Shown: positions 1 through 8,075, counted from the stretch's first letter. The stretch is 14,713 nucleotides of DNA from CAYYMD01 sp964480425 (GCA_964480425.1 CAYZPY010000054.1:1-14713); one strand, 5' to 3'. The notes: generated by a model from the letters alone, not told the origin. Made by a program: numbers and translations.

Positions 1-2
1 GA

Positions 3-3000
3 CACCACGTAACCGTCGCGGACGTGATGCAGGCGGCGGGGTATCACACGTCATTTTTCGGAAAGATGCACTTTGGCGGCGACCCGAAGGATTCCAGCGG
101 CGACGTCACTCACAACATGAATAACATCGACTATACCCGCAAGGTCGAAGACCTGACCACCGCACACGGTTTCGATTATTCGTTCGGCTCGCACAACGGA
201 ATACAGGCCCAGCCGTACCTGTACTTCGAGAATGATCGCTTCGTGGAAGTCGAAGACAACAAGGTCACCGTCATCTCGTTCAACTACGGCGAATCCGACG
301 ACGTGACGGACTGGTCCGTCGGTTCTTACGCAATAGACAATGGAACGGGTGAAATCGAAGAGGACGGTCGGGGCGAAGTGAACTGGAACTCCAGCCAGAC
401 CGGAATAATCTACTCCGACAAGGCGGTTCAGTTTATAGACGACCATCTTACCAACCACCCCGACCAGCCGTTCATGATGTATTACTGCTCCCAGGCGATT
501 CACCTTCCGCACACCCCGCCGATTGATTTTTCCCCCAACGCCGACGGGACGCCGCACGATCCGCTGCAGACGCCGGTCGAAGGCGCAACCGGCGGCGGAA
601 CCACTGCCGACATGGTCTACGAACTGGACCTGCAGGTTGGCAAAATACTGGACAAACTCGAAGACCCCGACGGCGACGGCGACACCTCCGACAGCATTCT
701 GTCCGATACGCTGATATTCTTCACCTCCGACAACGGCGGACTGGGATCGTACGCGGACTGGGGCTTTGCCGATTATGACTCCACCGGCGAACTGCGGGGT
801 TTCAAGGGGCAGACCTGGGAAGGCGGACACCGTGCGCCGTTTATCGCTATGTGGGGCGACGGCGACCCCGACCAAGACAATGATACTATAGAACCCGGAA
901 CGGTCCGCCACCAACTGGTAGAAACCCACGACTGGGTCGCAGCGATGTACGAACTGACCGGGACGAACATGGACGCCGACCAGGCGATGGACGCCGTCAG
1001 CATACTTCCGGTTTTGCTGGGCGATGCGGACGACTCACAACCTGTGCGGGATTTTATGTATCACCAGAGCAGGAGGGACCCGGCAACGGGCCAAAAAATA
1101 GATAATTACGCCATAAGGCAGGACTTCCAAGACGGAGAGTACGTGCTGTTTTTGGACAAGAATCATAATACCACGCATCTGTTCAACCTGACCACGGACC
1201 TTGCCCAGCAGAACAACCTCATCGGCGATGCGGACCAGCAGGGTCGCATCAGCGACATGAAGACCCTGTTCCTGCAGCACAACAACGCCAACGATCCACG
1301 ATCCACGCCATTGCTGACGTTCCCGGCGGAACCGGATGCCACAGGAACCATTCTTCATGAAACATTCCCCGAGTCGGATTTCGGCGGGGGCCGGCCTAAC
1401 AATACCGACTCGCCCATGCCCGGGACATGGTACCTGCCGAGCATTAGCGGAACGAATCTACAGGACATTGACGAGTACGATAAAAATTCGAACCTGTCGG
1501 TCTATATCATGGACGGGGCTACGCTCCACGACGCCGTGAATCTCGGCTGGGGCGGCGACAGGGTGTCGGTGCGATGGTTCAGCCCGGGCACGGTCAACCT
1601 CCAGCGCGACTATACCCTGACCGGCGACTGGGAGGTCCACACCGTTTACGGCGACGACGAACTCAATGATACCGAGAGCGGCTTCCACGCGCGCCTGGCC
1701 GAGTACACCCCTTCCGGAGAGGTGGTGCAGGTTCTTGCCGAGCAGCACGTGGACCCGTCCGAACCCGCCGCGGGCGACACCGGCAGTTTCACCGTGACCG
1801 TTACGGCGGAGGACATGTCCGCAGCGGGCGTGAGCGAAGACAACCGCATCGGCATCGTGTTTTACCGCTATGCAGAAGACTGGCCCGGCAACGGCGGCGC
1901 CAATCATCAGTTCCTCGTGGACAACGTGATACTAAATGTATCGCCCTCCACGATCGAGGCGCGGAACGTGTTCTACAACAACTCCTCCTGGGACGGCAAT
2001 AACCCGGCCGCAAACGCCGACGACGATAACGCCATCCCCGCAGACAAACAGGTACTGCTGCCGGGGCAGACCGCCACGGACGAGAATTACTCACCTTTCG
2101 GCAACGGCATAAACGGCGTCATGATAGACATCGATGGGTTGTCCACAATGCCGGCCGTCGATGACTTCCTATTTGTAGTCGGCAACAACGACGACCCGTC
2201 CACGTGGACCGCCGCGGCGGCGCCGAAGAGCGTAACGGTTCGCAACGGCGCGGGTGCAGAGGCAAGCGACCGCGTGACGATTATCTGGGACGACAACGAC
2301 ATCTCCAACACCTGGCTGAAGGTTACGGCATTGTCCGACGACAACGGCGGCGACCTGGGCCTGGCCGGGAACGACGAGTTCTACTTCGGCAATCTTCTGG
2401 CGGATATCAACGAGGACCGCGAGGTCGGCACGGATGACCTTGCCGTGCTCCTTCAGAATTTCGGCACGGTGCAGTCGGGATGGGAACACGGCGACCTGGT
2501 GGACGACGACTTTGTGGATACCAACGACCTCGCCTCGCTGCTGCAGAACTGGGGCAACACCCTGGTCGAGTTGACGGCGCCGGAGATCGGCGCAGGGGCG
2601 ATGGCGATGGCGATGACGGGCTCGCAGATCACATCGGAGCCCACGACGGACGGCGCGGCCGAGTTCGAAGTCGAACAGTCCTTCGCCCAAGAATACGACG
2701 CCCTCGACCGCATGACGGCAGAGACGTTCGACCTCGGTTACGACGGCACAGAAGGCGATTACATTACGACCTACGGCTTCGACCTGCCTGACAACCGCAC
2801 CGAGCAGACCGGCAACACGGTGAACGAAGGCCTGGCCGTCGGCGTGACGGTGGTGGAAGAGGCCTGGCAGGCGTACGATCTGACCGGTCCCCTGGTGGCG
2901 TATGAACTGCCGGGTGACCACCAGCCACCCAGCGTAGACCCGGACGTTGACCAGCTTACCGTCGCCGACGACGTTGCGCCGTACGCGCGACTCGGTCGTT

Positions 3001-3047
3001 ACCTCGCCCGGCGAGATCGAGTTCAACAACCCGACCAACTTGCCTGA
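3..3047 (+). CDS. Secreted sulfatase with beta-sandwich modules, dockerin-like tail and YD-repeat-like C-terminus (5' partial)
   Basis: A type I sulfatase (alkaline-phosphatase fold) hydrolysing sulfate esters, probably on polysaccharides outside the cytoplasm. The frame is already open at the window edge and reads TVADVMQAAGYHT into GKMHFGG, the family's GKWHLG motif, so the GTG at 24 is not the true start. The signal peptide and formylglycine motif (C/S-x-P-S-R) lie outside the window. Numbering from position 24: HLPHTPP near residue 160, TSDNGG at about 234-239, and RGFKGQTWEGGHRAP from 258. About 430-660 is a beta-rich region. About 665-790 resembles a module I associate with planctomycete secreted proteins (VFYNNSSWDG, LLPGQTAT, DRVTIIW). 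About 793-845 is a two-repeat dockerin-like calcium-binding domain (ADINEDREVGTDDLAVLLQ; VDDDFVDTNDLASLLQNWG). The YD-repeat-like stretch after it is unexpected. The mature protein is very acidic, as expected for a secreted protein. The sulfatase call is secure; the substrate is unknown. Confidence 0.9.
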   Translation, partial: HHVTVADVMQAAGYHTSFFGKMHFGGDPKDSSGDVTHNMNNIDYTRKVEDLTTAHGFDYSFGSHNGIQAQPYLYFENDRFVEVEDNKVTVISFNYGESDDVTDWSVGSYAIDNGTGEIEEDGRGEVNWNSSQTGIIYSDKAVQFIDDHLTNHPDQPFMMYYCSQAIHLPHTPPIDFSPNADGTPHDPLQTPVEGATGGGTTADMVYELDLQVGKILDKLEDPDGDGDTSDSILSDTLIFFTSDNGGLGSYADWGFADYDSTGELRGFKGQTWEGGHRAPFIAMWGDGDPDQDNDTIEPGTVRHQLVETHDWVAAMYELTGTNMDADQAMDAVSILPVLLGDADDSQPVRDFMYHQSRRDPATGQKIDNYAIRQDFQDGEYVLFLDKNHNTTHLFNLTTDLAQQNNLIGDADQQGRISDMKTLFLQHNNANDPRSTPLLTFPAEPDATGTILHETFPESDFGGGRPNNTDSPMPGTWYLPSISGTNLQDIDEYDKNSNLSVYIMDGATLHDAVNLGWGGDRVSVRWFSPGTVNLQRDYTLTGDWEVHTVYGDDELNDTESGFHARLAEYTPSGEVVQVLAEQHVDPSEPAAGDTGSFTVTVTAEDMSAAGVSEDNRIGIVFYRYAEDWPGNGGANHQFLVDNVILNVSPSTIEARNVFYNNSSWDGNNPAANADDDNAIPADKQVLLPGQTATDENYSPFGNGINGVMIDIDGLSTMPAVDDFLFVVGNNDDPSTWTAAAAPKSVTVRNGAGAEASDRVTIIWDDNDISNTWLKVTALSDDNGGDLGLAGNDEFYFGNLLADINEDREVGTDDLAVLLQNFGTVQSGWEHGDLVDDDFVDTNDLASLLQNWGNTLVELTAPEIGAGAMAMAMTGSQITSEPTTDGAAEFEVEQSFAQEYDALDRMTAETFDLGYDGTEGDYITTYGFDLPDNRTEQTGNTVNEGLAVGVTVVEEAWQAYDLTGPLVAYELPGDHQPPSVDPDVDQLTVADDVAPYARLGRYLARRDRVQQPDQLA
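2400..2556 (+). other. Dockerin-like calcium-binding domain in the sulfatase
   Basis: Two repeats of the D-x-N-x-D / D-D-L-A-x-L-L-Q-N-F/W-G type lie back to back: the first at 2400-2466 (ADIN...DDLAVLLQNFG), the second at about 2491-2556 (GDLVDDDFVDTNDLASLLQNWG). This is the usual form of dockerin-like tails in planctomycete secreted enzymes. The partner, a cohesin or some surface-anchoring system, is not in this window. Confidence 0.75.
2694..2810 (+). other. RHS/YD-repeat-like segment at the sulfatase C-terminus
   Basis: In the same frame, downstream of the dockerin-like domain, the protein reads YDALDRMTAETFD, then TTYGFDLPDNRTEQTG. This fits the YD-repeat pattern Y-D-x-x-x-R-x-T ... T-x-Y-x-x-D-x-x-x-N-R-T of RHS/wall-associated proteins. 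Sulfatases normally end at or before the dockerin, so this is either a domain fusion or a join to a different gene. The remaining residues to the stop at 3047 (about 75) match nothing I recognise. Confidence 0.55.
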
Positions 3048-3076
3048 GCGCACTTGTCGAATTAATGCGCGCAGCC

Positions 3077-3091
3077 GGGGGGGCGGGGGGG
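3077..3091 (+). other. G7-C-G7 tract, potential G-quadruplex, between convergent genes
   Basis: Seven G, one C and seven G lie between the sulfatase stop (3047) and the stop of the minus-strand oxidoreductase (3102). The tract satisfies the quadruplex pattern of four G3 runs with single-base loops on the + strand. It could act at the shared 3' end of two convergent genes. It is also a classic site for homopolymer length error. Confidence 0.5.
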
Positions 3092-3101
3092 CTTGACGTT
3101 A

Positions 3102-6100
3102 TTATTGATTCAGGTATTCGTCAACGGTCCGTGCGGCCGATCTTCCGGAGGCGATGGCCATGGCGGCGTACGAGGCGCCTGTAACCATGTCGCCGGTGGC
3201 GAACACGCCCGCCGCGGACGTGGCGAACTTGTTGAGAATCAGTTTTCCGTCGGCGTCGGTCTCCAGCCCCAGTTGAGATGTCAGTTGGTCGTCGATTTTC
3301 TGCTCGAATCCAAGCGCCAATACGACCTGGTCCACGTCGAGTTCGAATCGGCTGTCGGGAACGGTCAGCATCCTCGGGCCGTTGGCGGAGTTCACCCATC
3401 GGACCTCCGAGCCGCTTAGCCGCCTGACCGAACCGGCGTTGCCCGCGATGGACTCAGCGGCCACGGAATATCGCACGTGAAGGCGCCCGTCTGTGATATG
3501 GCGGTTGTCTTTGGCGAGCATTTCCTCCGGGAGGATTTCCAGTTGCCAGACTTCTTCCGCGCCGGCCAGCAGCGCGGTCTCTGCGCAGTCGTCGCCGGTG
3601 TCGCCGGCGCCGAGGACGGCCACCTTTGTGCCCTTGAGTTTCTTCGCTGCGTCGTCGCCGCCGATGGCGTTTGTGCGCAGAAACTCCATGGCGTGCTGCA
3701 CGCCGCCCAGGTCACGCTCGGGTATCTGAAGGTCCCTGGGCTGGGGCGTGCCCACGGCAAGAAGTATTGCGTCGAACTCGTCCTTCAGCGCGGCGGCGGG
3801 CAGGTCGCGACCGACGGCTGTGGACGTCTTGAAGCTGACGCCCTCGGCCTTGAGCTGCTCGAGGCGCCTATCTATGAGGTGTTTGTCCATACGCCAGTCG
3901 GGGACGCCGTACCGCAGCAGTCCGCCGGGTTTTTCGTCTTTTTCAAATACGGTGACGTCGTGTCCCGCCCTTGCCAGTTGCTGAGCGGCGGTCAGGCCCG
4001 CCGGTCCCGAACCGATAACCGCCACACGCCTGTGCGTTTTTTCGGCGGTTGGCGCGGGAGCAATCCATCCGCCCGCCAGTGCCTTGTTGACCACCTGCTG
4101 CTCGATGTGGCGAATCTGAACCGGGTATCCGCCCAGCGACTGCTTGCAGGCGCTTGTGCACGGTGCGGGGCATATCTGCGCGGTGAATTCGGGGAAGTTG
4201 TTGGCGCTTTGCAGCAGTTCCCACGCGCGGCGCCAATTCCCCAGATACGCCGCCTGGAGCCACTGGGGGATGGGCGCCTCCAGCGGGCAGCCCTCCAGTG
4301 AGCACATGGGATTCATGCAATTCATGCATTGAGGCGATGAGAGCACCGCCACGTGCCGGTGATAGTCCTGCGCCGAGGAATAGGTGAAGCGGTCAACCAG
4401 CGTTTCGTACTGCCTGAGGAACTTACGCTTGGTCCTGTGCCACATGGGCAGGATTCTTCGCAGAAATCGCATGCTCCGCAGCGGCTTGAGCAGCCAGTGG
4501 CGCAGGGACAGGTCGAGCGTGAACGTTCGCGAGCCGAATTTGAACCTGGGGTGCCACTGGTGGCGGTATGTTATTTTGTCGCCGTTTGCGGGATTGACGT
4601 TGTACTTGTCGCGATCGCGGGCGTACTTCTCGGGGCTGGTGGCGAGTTCCGCAAGGAACACGCCGTCCTTGATGAGCATTGCCGAGGCGAGTTTTCGCGC
4701 CACGGCGCGCGTGGCGGCATAGCCATAGTCGGGCGTGTCTTTGGAGTAGACGTGGGCGACGCGGGCGGCGTATCTGCGTGCGTATTCGGCCCCGCCCCAG
4801 CGGATGCAGTCGTATAGGCGCACAACCATGTCGCGCTTGATTATGGGGTCGAGTTTGCTTGTGTTGTTTATCAGTTCCGAGGCGATTTCTCGCAGGGTAT
4901 CGGCACGCTGCTGTCCGAGGCGGTATCGCCGTATGAGCCAGCGGCACTTGTCATCGAGCACCTCGCGCCACCGGAGGCGGTGAGGCGGTCCGCGGAAAAG
5001 GTCCTCCCGCTCGACCAGTTTTCGGCCCATGTTGAAGGCGTAGAGGTTCTTGCGAAAGTCCGTGCGAATGGTATCTTTTATCGCCCACGCCATCGAGTGC
5101 ATCGAGACGGGTATCAGCCCCTTCTGGAAGGCGAATCCGAGCATCATTATGTTGGCGTAGAGTTTGCTGCCAAGGTACCGCTCGCATATGCGGGAGATGT
5201 TCCTGGCGAGGTAATCCTCCCGGCGGGTGTTTGCCCTGATGACGGCCTCGAGGCGGTTGACGTCGAAGTCTTCGTGACCCATCAGACCGGCGATAGTGGG
5301 GACTTTGTCGGTGTTCACCACGGCGGTGGTTGTGTCCGGGGAGGCGATGCGCGTTCTTCCCGCAGGCGAAAGCGCCCGCGCCGCCTCGAGTATGTCTATG
5401 CCTATCAGCAGGTCCGCATACCCGAACGGTATGATTCCCGTGGTGGGGCGGTGATTTACGTTATAGACGACCTGACTGACGACGCCCCCGTTTCGTATGG
5501 CCAGGCCCTTTTTGTCCACGAATAAGACTTTGTAGCCTTCCTTGTGCCCGGCGCGGACCAGTATGCTGGTGGCCACGCCTATGCCCATTCCACCCACGCC
5601 AACCAGGCAGCACCGCCAACCCGCCCCGCGGGAGTTCAGGGGGCGCTTGTGCGGTTCGGTTATTTCGTCCAGTCCAAGTTGGGGCACCTTCGAGCGCGGA
5701 GGCCTCTTGCGCCTGACGGTGACCCGTTCGAACGCGCTGCAAGCGCCGATCCGCTGGCACGCGCCGTCGTTGACGCACCAGGTTATGTCGGTGTCCATCT
5801 TGGGCCCATAGGGCGTGTCCACCTGTTTTAGTCCCGGGCAGCCGGTCATCTCCGAGCACGCCAGGCAGTAAGTGCATGCTTCGGTGTTTATGTTCATGTG
5901 TTCCCACCGGGGCAGGAATCCGAACCGACGCTGGATTATCCGCTCGGCCCGACGCTTGCGCCGGAGGCGCGTGATACCGCATTCCTTGTCGGCTATGACT
6001 ACCTTGACGCCGTCGGACAGGAAGGTCTGCTCCAGCAGTCGGCCGTACTGCCTGCGCTTCTGGACGTCTACGCGCACGATGCTGACCGGACCCTCCCCGG

Positions 6101-7802
6101 CCATGCCCGATATTATCTCCTGTATGTCCTGGGAGGCGGTGGGATTGCCAAGGATGTCGTAGTCCACCCCGGGCGTGGGCTGGTGCCCGGTCATTGCGGT
6201 GGTGCGGTTATCCAGGACGATGAACGTGATGTCCTGCCCGAGTTTTATGGCCTGTGATATCGCGATCTGCCCGGAGTGGAAGAAGGTCGAGTCGCCCATG
6301 AACACGACCTCTTTGTTGGTAATAAACGGGTCGGTTCCGCTTCCGGTGCCGCCGCCCAGGCCCATTCCGGAGTAATCGTGCATCAGTTCGGTGTTGGGCG
6401 GGTACATGAGCATGGTGTAGCACCCGGTGTCGCCATGGAACAGCAGGTCGACCGGACCGCGCTTGTGGACCTTGCGAATGTAATCGGCGTCCTTGAACCG
6501 CTGTCGGATTTCCAGGCACAAATCGGCAGAATCACGGTGCGGACATCCCGGGCAGAACGTCGGCAGGCGGACGGGCAAATCCGGAACGTCGACCTCCTGC
6601 GTGCGCCGGCTTATTTGAATCTGCTCGTCGATTGCGTCGGGCACCAAAATATTTTCCCGCTCTGCGACGTGCTTCACCAGCGGTCCGAGGCGCTCGACGA
6701 TGATCGAAGGGTGCAGCCCGCGCGTTTCGGGTATGCCGGCCAGGCCGGCGGGGAACTTCTTGCCCCACAGCTCGACGTCCGGCTGTACGGTTTGGTCCTG
6801 GCGGAAGCGGCCGAGTATTTTGGCTATCTGCTCTTCCATGAATCCTCGCCGCTCTTCGACCACTACGATGCGCCGGCATCGGCGGGTCATTTCGACCGCC
6901 AGTTCGCCGTCCATGGGATAGGTCATGCCGAGTTTTAAGATCGGGAACATCCCGTCCAGCCCCATGTCGTGCAGCGCCTGTGTGAGGTACCCGTATCCCA
7001 GTCCTGCCGCGACGAACCCAATCGGCGCCCTTGTGTTTTCCGGTCCTTCGATGCGATTGACGCCCAGGCGCCGGGCGGCTTCTACGGCGCGGCGGTGTCG
7101 TTCGGGGAGGGTCTCCTCCTGCCACCATGTCTTTGGCGGAAGCAGTACTCGCTGGTTGAGGTTGATGTCGCGCGTCACCAGGTCCAGTCGCCGGCGTGTG
7201 TTGAAGTCGGGAAATCGATTTGGTCTGCACGTAACGGTTCCGCCCCCGTCGGCCAGGTTTGTCGTCAGAATGTATCCGGCGTAAAGTTCGGACTCGCGCG
7301 AAATTTTCAGCGACAGGTCCACGAAGTCCTTGACCTCCTGCATGTCTGCCGGCTCGATAACCGGGATATGCAGGTGCTTGGAGATGTACCTGCTGTCGGT
7401 TGGGACCTGCGTGGAATCCGACCAGGGGTCGTCGCCGTAGACGACAATCGCCCCCCCGTCCTTGTGCGCTCCTGCGAGGTTTCCCAGCGCCAGGGCGTCA
7501 GCGGCCACGTGAACACCGACGCTTTTGACCACAATCATCGCCCTTGCCGGAAGGGTCTGCGAGCCGTTGAGCATGGCGGCGGCCAGGGCCTCGTTGTTGT
7601 TTATAACGGCGCGAATGCCGCGTTCGTTGAGCAGGTCTTTTACGCGCGCAAGGGCGTCGAAGAATCCTGCGATGGGGCTGCCCGGATAACCGCCCAGAAG
7701 GTGCATACCTCCCTCGGCTTCCAGCGCGCCTTTGAGCAGCAGTTCGTTGCCTGTATATATCTGCGGGCCCTGTCGGGCCAAAAATCGAGCGTCAACTGCC
7801 AT
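3102..7802 (-). CDS. Fused indolepyruvate/2-oxoacid:ferredoxin oxidoreductase (alpha-FeS-gamma) with C-terminal GltD/NfnB-type NAD(P)H oxidoreductase
   Basis: A 1566-residue cytoplasmic multidomain redox enzyme predicted to decarboxylate a 2-oxoacid (arylpyruvate-like by family) to an acyl-CoA with TPP and pass electrons through Fe-S clusters to a flavin/NAD(P)H module. In order: pyrimidine-binding domain about 15-200 (GGYPGSP, NNNEALA); middle domain about 255-385; TPP-binding domain about 410-600 (FCPGCPHR, GDTGCYT, GDSTFFHSG, TTAMTGHQPTPG); Cys-rich segment 640-690 (C643, C646, C649, C655, C676, C682, C688); gamma domain about 728-935 (GVGGMGIG, RNGGVVSQV); helical region about 945-1125 loosely like the C-terminal DUF6537 of long indolepyruvate oxidoreductases; GltD-type Fe-S domain 1150-1250 (CMNCMNPMCSLEGCPL, CPAPCTSAC); FAD site GSGPAG 1264-1269; NAD(P) site GAGDTG 1398-1403; ATGDM 1535-1539. 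Standalone versions of both halves are well known; this single-chain form is unusual to me. The ATG at 7802 sits just before the conserved YTGNELLLKGALEAE; another ATG 11 nt upstream is out of frame. The ribosome-binding site is weak. Confidence 0.93.
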   Translation of the reverse strand: MAVDARFLARQGPQIYTGNELLLKGALEAEGGMHLLGGYPGSPIAGFFDALARVKDLLNERGIRAVINNNEALAAAMLNGSQTLPARAMIVVKSVGVHVAADALALGNLAGAHKDGGAIVVYGDDPWSDSTQVPTDSRYISKHLHIPVIEPADMQEVKDFVDLSLKISRESELYAGYILTTNLADGGGTVTCRPNRFPDFNTRRRLDLVTRDINLNQRVLLPPKTWWQEETLPERHRRAVEAARRLGVNRIEGPENTRAPIGFVAAGLGYGYLTQALHDMGLDGMFPILKLGMTYPMDGELAVEMTRRCRRIVVVEERRGFMEEQIAKILGRFRQDQTVQPDVELWGKKFPAGLAGIPETRGLHPSIIVERLGPLVKHVAERENILVPDAIDEQIQISRRTQEVDVPDLPVRLPTFCPGCPHRDSADLCLEIRQRFKDADYIRKVHKRGPVDLLFHGDTGCYTMLMYPPNTELMHDYSGMGLGGGTGSGTDPFITNKEVVFMGDSTFFHSGQIAISQAIKLGQDITFIVLDNRTTAMTGHQPTPGVDYDILGNPTASQDIQEIISGMAGEGPVSIVRVDVQKRRQYGRLLEQTFLSDGVKVVIADKECGITRLRRKRRAERIIQRRFGFLPRWEHMNINTEACTYCLACSEMTGCPGLKQVDTPYGPKMDTDITWCVNDGACQRIGACSAFERVTVRRKRPPRSKVPQLGLDEITEPHKRPLNSRGAGWRCCLVGVGGMGIGVATSILVRAGHKEGYKVLFVDKKGLAIRNGGVVSQVVYNVNHRPTTGIIPFGYADLLIGIDILEAARALSPAGRTRIASPDTTTAVVNTDKVPTIAGLMGHEDFDVNRLEAVIRANTRREDYLARNISRICERYLGSKLYANIMMLGFAFQKGLIPVSMHSMAWAIKDTIRTDFRKNLYAFNMGRKLVEREDLFRGPPHRLRWREVLDDKCRWLIRRYRLGQQRADTLREIASELINNTSKLDPIIKRDMVVRLYDCIRWGGAEYARRYAARVAHVYSKDTPDYGYAATRAVARKLASAMLIKDGVFLAELATSPEKYARDRDKYNVNPANGDKITYRHQWHPRFKFGSRTFTLDLSLRHWLLKPLRSMRFLRRILPMWHRTKRKFLRQYETLVDRFTYSSAQDYHRHVAVLSSPQCMNCMNPMCSLEGCPLEAPIPQWLQAAYLGNWRRAWELLQSANNFPEFTAQICPAPCTSACKQSLGGYPVQIRHIEQQVVNKALAGGWIAPAPTAEKTHRRVAVIGSGPAGLTAAQQLARAGHDVTVFEKDEKPGGLLRYGVPDWRMDKHLIDRRLEQLKAEGVSFKTSTAVGRDLPAAALKDEFDAILLAVGTPQPRDLQIPERDLGGVQHAMEFLRTNAIGGDDAAKKLKGTKVAVLGAGDTGDDCAETALLAGAEEVWQLEILPEEMLAKDNRHITDGRLHVRYSVAAESIAGNAGSVRRLSGSEVRWVNSANGPRMLTVPDSRFELDVDQVVLALGFEQKIDDQLTSQLGLETDADGKLILNKFATSAAGVFATGDMVTGASYAAMAIASGRSAARTVDEYLNQ

Positions 7803-7898
7803 AACTCTGCCATTTTACACCGCCGCCGCCGGCTTCACAACATTTCGTCGTAACCGGAATACCGTGAGACCGTAAGAATTGCGGATTGCGCAGTAGAT

Positions 7899-8075
7899 AA
7901 TGTTCAATTACCAATTTCCAATAACCAATCAATTTTCCAATGTTCAATTCCCAAACTCTTCGATGCGCAAAGCGAAGGTTAGAAGTGCCAACCGGCCGCT
8001 AAAATGATCGATTGGGCATTGTGAATTGAGAATTGGTCATTTTTCGACATTGGGATATTCGTCATTCGACATTTT
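7899..8075. repeat. Degenerate intergenic CCAAT/ATTGG short-repeat cluster
   Basis: The spacer between nadK and the fused oxidoreductase is AT-rich in a GC-rich window. On the + strand its left part is built of CAATT/CCAAT units, including a direct repeat TGTTCAATTNCCAA at 7901-7914 and 7941-7954. The right part carries the complementary ATTGG/AATTG units (8008-8055) plus a direct repeat TTCGACATT at 8043-8051 and 8065-8073. The two parts are therefore loosely inverted and could fold into an imperfect stem. I see no coding capacity. Its role is unknown; it could be a slipped-strand repeat, a mobile miniature repeat or a 3' processing structure for nadK. Confidence 0.55.

Noticed and set aside
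2169..3053. Long open frame on the minus strand opposite the sulfatase (294 codons), and a similar one at 51-929
   Set aside because: Both are antisense shadows of a GC-rich coding frame. Their products are Arg/Val-rich with no recognisable motif, and the plus-strand frame has clear sulfatase motifs.
3048..3070. GCGCA / TGCGC inverted repeat as a terminator
   Set aside because: Only 5 bp with a 13-nt loop and no T-tract on either strand; too weak to call.
3477..4301. Long open frame on the plus strand inside the fused oxidoreductase gene (274 codons)
   Set aside because: It is the complement of the GltD part with its FAD and NAD(P) motifs; no protein family is recognisable in it. The same holds for 6276-6938 and 6969-7853.
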